This document shows, piece by piece, positions 3,912 to 7,627 of a DNA stretch of 7,627 nucleotides (position 1 is the stretch's first letter; every line of letters begins with the position of its first letter). The position numbers were made by a program, and so were the translations under genes. Source of the DNA: Actinomycetota bacterium (GTDB lineage: Bacteria > Actinomycetota > Thermoleophilia > Gaiellales > Gaiellaceae); the NCBI GenBank assembly GCA_005884155.1, contig VAXD01000017.1, forward strand, positions 5,291-12,917, given 5' to 3'. Under the pieces are notes generated by a model. That model did not search any database. It worked only from the letters and a program-made list of their open reading frames with translations, and was not told where the DNA came from.

Positions 3912-6900
3912 ATGCGCGTGTGTCCTGCATGCGGGACGGAGAACCCGGAGAGAGCTCGGTTCTGCCATGAGTGCGGCACGGCGCTTGCCGATACCGCGGC
4001 TCCTACGCCAGCGGCTGGCGAGGAGCGAAAGGTGATCACCGCAATCTTCGTCGACCTCGTGGGCTCGACGTCGCGCTCGGAACAGCTCGACCCCGAGGAC
4101 GTCAAGGCCCTGGTCGCGCCCTACCACGCGCGGGTGCGGGCCGAGCTCGAGCGCCATGGGGGAACCTTCGAGAAGTTCAGCGGCGACGCGGTGCTGGCGC
4201 TGTTCGGCACGCCGAAAGCGCACGAGGACGATCCAGAGCGAGCCGTTCGTGCAGCGCTCGCTGTGCAGAGCTCGATTGCCGAGCTGAATCGCGAGGACGA
4301 GTGGCTCGACCTTCACATTCGCATCGGCATCCACACGGGTGAGGCGCTCGTCATGCTCGGCGCACGGCCCGGCGAGGGAGAGTGGTCGGCGGCCGGTGAC
4401 GTCCTCAACACGGCCGCACGGATCCAGTCGGCCGCCCCGACGGACGGAGTTCTGGTCGGCAAGGAAACGTATCTCGCTGCTGGCAAGTCCTTCGAATTCC
4501 GCGAGGCACAACCGGTGCAGGCGAAGGGGAAGCAGGAGCCGGTCCACGTGTGGGAGGTGGTCGGGGCGCGCGACGGCTCGCCGGTCGAGCAGCAAGACGA
4601 AACGACGCTTGTTGGACGCCAAGGCGAGCTCCAGGAACTGGCCGGCTTCTGCGACAGCGCCCTCGAAGAGCGACAAGTCGGCATCGCCACGATCGTCGGG
4701 CCTCCGGGAATCGGCAAAAGCCGGCTCCTCCGCGAGCTCGTGCGCCGCCTGGAGTCGAGCTGCGCCGTCCACTCCGGCCGGTGCCTGTCGTACGGGGAGG
4801 GCATCACCTACTGGCCCGTCACGGAGATCTTCAAGTCCGCCGCCGGAATCCTGCAGAGCGACGACGGCGAGACGACTGCGGCCAAGCTCGACGCATTCCT
4901 GGAGGCGCTCGAGTCCGATGACCTCGACGAGCTGCGGACGATCGCTTCGGCCCTCTCGAACCTGTTCGGGATCCCGACGACCCCGCGCGGAACGTACGCG
5001 ACGAGCGAGATCTCGCAGGCCGAGCTGCACTGGGGCATTCGTCGCGCTCTCCAGCTGCGCTCCAGAGCAGAGGCGACCACGATCGTCGTCGAGGATCTCC
5101 ACTGGGCCGAGCAGACCCTGCTCGAGCTGATCGCCTATATCGCGGCCGGCGAAGCCGAGGCTCCGCTCGTTCTCGTCTGCACCGCACGCCCGGACCTCGA
5201 GGAAGTGGCCCCCGGATTCCTGAGCGGGGAGGGACGCAGGCGGACCGTCGAGCTCAGCACGCTCGACCGCGACCAATCGGCCGCTCTGCTAACGGGCCTG
5301 GTCGGCGACCCAGGTCTGGCGCAGACGCCGTTGGCATCCGCGCTCATTTCCAACGCCGGCGGCAATCCGCTCTTCCTCGAAGAGACAGTGCGGATGCTGC
5401 GCGAGCGTGACCTGCTCGACCGCGCGCGGTGGGCGACCGACGAGATGCGCGACCTGCCTGTGCCCACGACCGTCCAGGGCCTGATCAGCTCCCGGCTCGA
5501 CCGGCTTGCCAGCGCCGAGAAGCAGCTTGCCCACCACGCCTCCGTGGTCGGAGCCGTGTTCTGGGCAGGAGCGGTCGCGTATCTCGGCGCAAGCGAAGGA
5601 GAGGAGCCGCAGGATCCAAGCCAGGGCCTCACGGAGCTCGAGCGGCGCGACTTCGTCGAGCCGCACACGCCGTCGACGGTCGCGGATGACGCCGAGTACG
5701 CCTTCAAGCACATCCTGATGCGCGACGTCGCCTACGGCCAGGTTCCAAAGGGGCGGCGGGTGGAGCTCCACGTGCGCTTCTCCGACTGGGTCTCGTCCCT
5801 CCCGAGCACGGCGGACGAGTTCGTCGAGATCGTGGCGTGGCACCTCGAGCAGGCGTGCCTGCTTTCGCGCGAGGTCGCTCGAAGCCCCATCGAGCCGCCG
5901 ATCCGCGAGGCCGCCGCCGCCCTCGCCGACGCCGCGAGGCGCGCTGAGCGGCGCGAGAGCCTCCGCGAGGCACACCGGTACTACACCCGCGCCCTCGAGG
6001 TGCTCGACGATAGACACGACGAGCTGCGCGTCGAGCTGCGCCTGCGCCGCGCGGACATGGCGATGATGCTCGGGCAGCTCAAGGAGGCGTCCGATGAGCT
6101 GCTCGAGGTGGCGGAGAACGCCCAGCGGCTCGGTCGTACAGACGTCGAGTCCGAGGCGTTGCTCCTGCTCGGCGACATCGACCAGCGCCAGGGACGCACG
6201 TCGGAGGCCAAAGCTCGGCTCACCGAAGCCCAGAGGTTGGCGAGCCTCTCCGAACCTTCGTCTCTCCAGGTTAAGGTGCCGTTCGTGTTTGCCACGTTCG
6301 TCGGTGACTACGAGAGTCGGCATGACGACGCGATCGAAAGCCTACGAACCGCAATCGCCACCGCGGAGAAGATGGACGACAAGGCGCTCGTCGCGGAAGG
6401 CCACCTTCGAATCGCGGCCCTGCTCCACAGCCGAGATCTCGCGGCCGCGGAACCGGAGTTACGCCGCTGCCTCGAGCTGGCCTCCGAGCTGGGCAGTCAC
6501 AGAATGGAAGCGGAGGCGACGTCGTGGCTCGGAATCGTCGCCTATTCGCGCGGTCGGCCCGAGGAGGCCGAGCGCCTCTGCCTGCAGGCCCGAACGTGGT
6601 TCGAGCGTACCGGTGACACCTACTTCCAGGTTCAGAACATCATCGGGGGGCTCGCTATCTTCGCGCTCGCCGACGATCGGGCCGAGGAAGCCGAGGCGTG
6701 GCTGCGCGAGGCGCTTCCGGTCGCGCTCCAGATCGGCGGCTGGGTTGTGGTCTTTACGTATTGGCGGCTGGTCGAAGCGCTCATCGCGCAAGACCGACTC
6801 GACGACGCCCGGGAGCTCGTCGCGTTCGCAGCGCGGAGCGTGCCGGAGGAAGCTGCCGACGCACGCGCAGCGCTGCTGATGGCGGAGGCGGCCGTCGCGA

Positions 6901-7172
6901 CCGCCACGGGCGAGTCGACGGCGGCCGCGACGGCGTATGCCGAGGCGCTACGACTGTTCGAGGAGCTCAACGTCCCGATCGACCTGGCCGAGGCCCGACT
7001 GGCGCTCGGCCGGTCGCTCCGGGCGTTCGGCAACTTCACCGGCGCCAGAACCGAGCTCGAGCGCGCGCGGGCGATCTTCGTCCGCATCGGCGCGACGACG
7101 CAGCGAGACGCGATCGACCGCGAGCTTGCAGAGCTGGTAGAGGGGCCGGCTCCCACCGGCCCCTCTACGTGA
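3912..7172 (+). CDS. Zinc ribbon - class III nucleotide cyclase - STAND ATPase - TPR regulatory protein
   Basis: This is a 1086-residue soluble signalling protein. Residues 4-21 form a zinc ribbon (CPAC...CHEC, cysteines 4, 7, 18, 21). Residues about 38-215 are a class III adenylyl/guanylyl cyclase domain. Asp48 (FVDLVGST) and Asp92 (FSGDAVLALFG) would bind metal, Lys88 would contact the base, and Asn166 and Arg170 (DVLNTAAR) would stabilise the transition state, so it should be active. Ser159 occupies the position that is Asp in class IIIa and Thr in class IIIb enzymes. Residues about 232-500 are a STAND/AAA-type ATPase with Walker A GPPGIGKS (263-270), Walker B IVVEDLHW (391-398) and GGNPLF (483-488). 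A linker with FKH (598-600) follows. About 664-1075 is a long run of helical pairs resembling TPRs. The layout resembles mammalian soluble adenylyl cyclase and many actinobacterial regulators. The ATG is fixed by the zinc ribbon at the extreme N-terminus. The ligand is unknown. The last codons form a hairpin (7137-7168). Confidence 0.93.
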   Translation: MRVCPACGTENPERARFCHECGTALADTAAPTPAAGEERKVITAIFVDLVGSTSRSEQLDPEDVKALVAPYHARVRAELERHGGTFEKFSGDAVLALFGTPKAHEDDPERAVRAALAVQSSIAELNREDEWLDLHIRIGIHTGEALVMLGARPGEGEWSAAGDVLNTAARIQSAAPTDGVLVGKETYLAAGKSFEFREAQPVQAKGKQEPVHVWEVVGARDGSPVEQQDETTLVGRQGELQELAGFCDSALEERQVGIATIVGPPGIGKSRLLRELVRRLESSCAVHSGRCLSYGEGITYWPVTEIFKSAAGILQSDDGETTAAKLDAFLEALESDDLDELRTIASALSNLFGIPTTPRGTYATSEISQAELHWGIRRALQLRSRAEATTIVVEDLHWAEQTLLELIAYIAAGEAEAPLVLVCTARPDLEEVAPGFLSGEGRRRTVELSTLDRDQSAALLTGLVGDPGLAQTPLASALISNAGGNPLFLEETVRMLRERDLLDRARWATDEMRDLPVPTTVQGLISSRLDRLASAEKQLAHHASVVGAVFWAGAVAYLGASEGEEPQDPSQGLTELERRDFVEPHTPSTVADDAEYAFKHILMRDVAYGQVPKGRRVELHVRFSDWVSSLPSTADEFVEIVAWHLEQACLLSREVARSPIEPPIREAAAALADAARRAERRESLREAHRYYTRALEVLDDRHDELRVELRLRRADMAMMLGQLKEASDELLEVAENAQRLGRTDVESEALLLLGDIDQRQGRTSEAKARLTEAQRLASLSEPSSLQVKVPFVFATFVGDYESRHDDAIESLRTAIATAEKMDDKALVAEGHLRIAALLHSRDLAAAEPELRRCLELASELGSHRMEAEATSWLGIVAYSRGRPEEAERLCLQARTWFERTGDTYFQVQNIIGGLAIFALADDRAEEAEAWLREALPVALQIGGWVVVFTYWRLVEALIAQDRLDDARELVAFAARSVPEEAADARAALLMAEAAVATATGESTAAATAYAEALRLFEELNVPIDLAEARLALGRSLRAFGNFTGARTELERARAIFVRIGATTQRDAIDRELAELVEGPAPTGPST
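7137..7168. terminator. Bidirectional hairpin terminator inside the cyclase 3' coding end
   Basis: A perfect 13-bp GC-rich stem (GTAGAGGGGCCGG paired with CCGGCCCCTCTAC) closes a 6-base loop CTCCCA. It lies wholly within the last codons of the cyclase gene, ending one base before its TGA. It is also 8 bases past the stop of the opposing gene, so it can serve both. Neither side has a U-tract, so it would be an I-shaped hairpin of the kind proposed for actinobacteria. Confidence 0.65.
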
Positions 7173-7176
7173 ACGC

Positions 7177-7627
7177 CTAGCGAACGCCGCCGGCCAGGCG
7201 GCCTGCCTGGCGAACGGGATGCCCTTCGTGCGCAGACGGCCTAGAGGGCACCTCCTGAGGCTGATGAGCCGGAGAGCCGGGGGGAGGCTCCCCCGAGGCC
7301 GGCATGTCGGCCGCGAGCGCGACGAGCGACAGGCAATCGTTCAGCAACGGGGACGTCACATGGAGCGTGTTCGATCCCGCTGTGAGAACGCCCGACGGGA
7401 GCGGGTCAGTAACAAAGGTGTCCCACAGATTGCCGTTCGCATCGGCAGGCCCGTGCTGCGCCTGGGCGCCCTGGAAGATCCCGCCTGCGGGGACGATTTG
7501 GGTGTTGTTGACCGAGATCGCGCCGTCGTTTGCGGTCTGACCGTCGCCCACTACGAACCAGAGGAACGCGTCGCCCGAGCCGGGGTAAGGCACGCCCGTG
7601 AGCGTCTCGTCCCAGAGGCTGTCGGTG
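7177..7627 (-). CDS. Probable extracellular beta-rich protein, C-terminal part (5' end outside window)
   Basis: The leftward frame is open from the right edge to a TAG at 7179-7177, giving 149 residues of a C-terminus. The GTG at 7593 is internal, because the frame continues upstream with DSLWDETLTG. The first 110 residues look like a beta-sandwich of the kind found in secreted surface proteins, rich in Gly, Asn and Thr. They include AFLWFVVGDG, GAISVNNTQIV, GNLWDTFVTD, NTLHVTSPL and NDCLSLVALAAD. The last 40 residues are Pro/Ser/His/Arg-rich and have no membrane anchor or sorting signal. I do not recognise a named family. Export is inferred, since the N-terminus is missing. A small inverted repeat GCCAGGC/GCCTGGC (7193-7211) lies within its 3' coding end. 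It converges on the cyclase gene with 4 bases between the stops. Confidence 0.7.
   Translation of the reverse strand, partial: TDSLWDETLTGVPYPGSGDAFLWFVVGDGQTANDGAISVNNTQIVPAGGIFQGAQAQHGPADANGNLWDTFVTDPLPSGVLTAGSNTLHVTSPLLNDCLSLVALAADMPASGEPPPGSPAHQPQEVPSRPSAHEGHPVRQAGRLAGGVR

Noticed and set aside
3876..5276. Leftward 466-residue open frame
   Set aside because: It is antisense to the cyclase and ATPase domains, whose catalytic motifs prove the rightward frame. It contains no recognisable domain.
5289..6323. Leftward 344-residue open frame
   Set aside because: It is antisense to the middle of the cyclase gene, with charged low-complexity composition and no start signal.

Overview
The window is a GC-rich, densely packed chromosomal segment. 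The sequence suggests an actinobacterium, most likely of the Thermoleophilia (Gaiellales/Solirubrobacterales) type. The grounds are the strong G/C bias at third codon positions, a DUF6458-type mini membrane protein, small secreted CAP proteins, GTG starts, and start codons that sit exactly at the predicted transcription start downstream of TANNNT -10 boxes (a leaderless pattern common in Actinobacteria). The lineage is an inference. No plasmid, phage, transposase, CRISPR or secondary-metabolite gene is visible.

Left part (1-1921): everything reads leftward. An AI-2E family membrane protein (860-1921) is followed 52 bases later by a secreted CAP-domain protein (283-807), then tRNA-Arg(UCU) (186-257), then the start of a two-helix DUF6458-like protein that runs off the left edge. 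Middle (1984-3251): a divergent small protein of unknown function (1984-2277) reads rightward, and its stop lies 2 bases from the 3' end of the opposing tRNA-Gly(UCC). A perfect hairpin and a REP-like inverted repeat fill the gap before a histidine phosphatase (2559-3152), which converges on tRNA-Pro(UGG). Right part (3373-7627): a second, divergent CAP protein (3373-3855) is followed by a large signalling protein (3912-7172). The latter combines a zinc ribbon, a class III nucleotide cyclase, a STAND-type ATPase and TPR-like repeats. It converges, with only 4 bases between stop codons, on a partial secreted protein (7177-7627). A 13-bp hairpin made from the last codons of the cyclase gene separates the two units.

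The three tRNA genes are all on the minus strand, none encodes its CCA end, and each has a TANNNT box 7-10 bases upstream. The protein genes do not form one pathway. Two encode exported CAP proteins, one a membrane permease-like protein, one a probable phosphatase and one a probable cAMP-linked regulator. Most appear to be separate short transcription units. The best candidate for something special is the multidomain cyclase, with its unusual substrate-recognition residue and its terminator-like hairpin inside the coding end. Its overall architecture is a known one, so no clearly new system was found.
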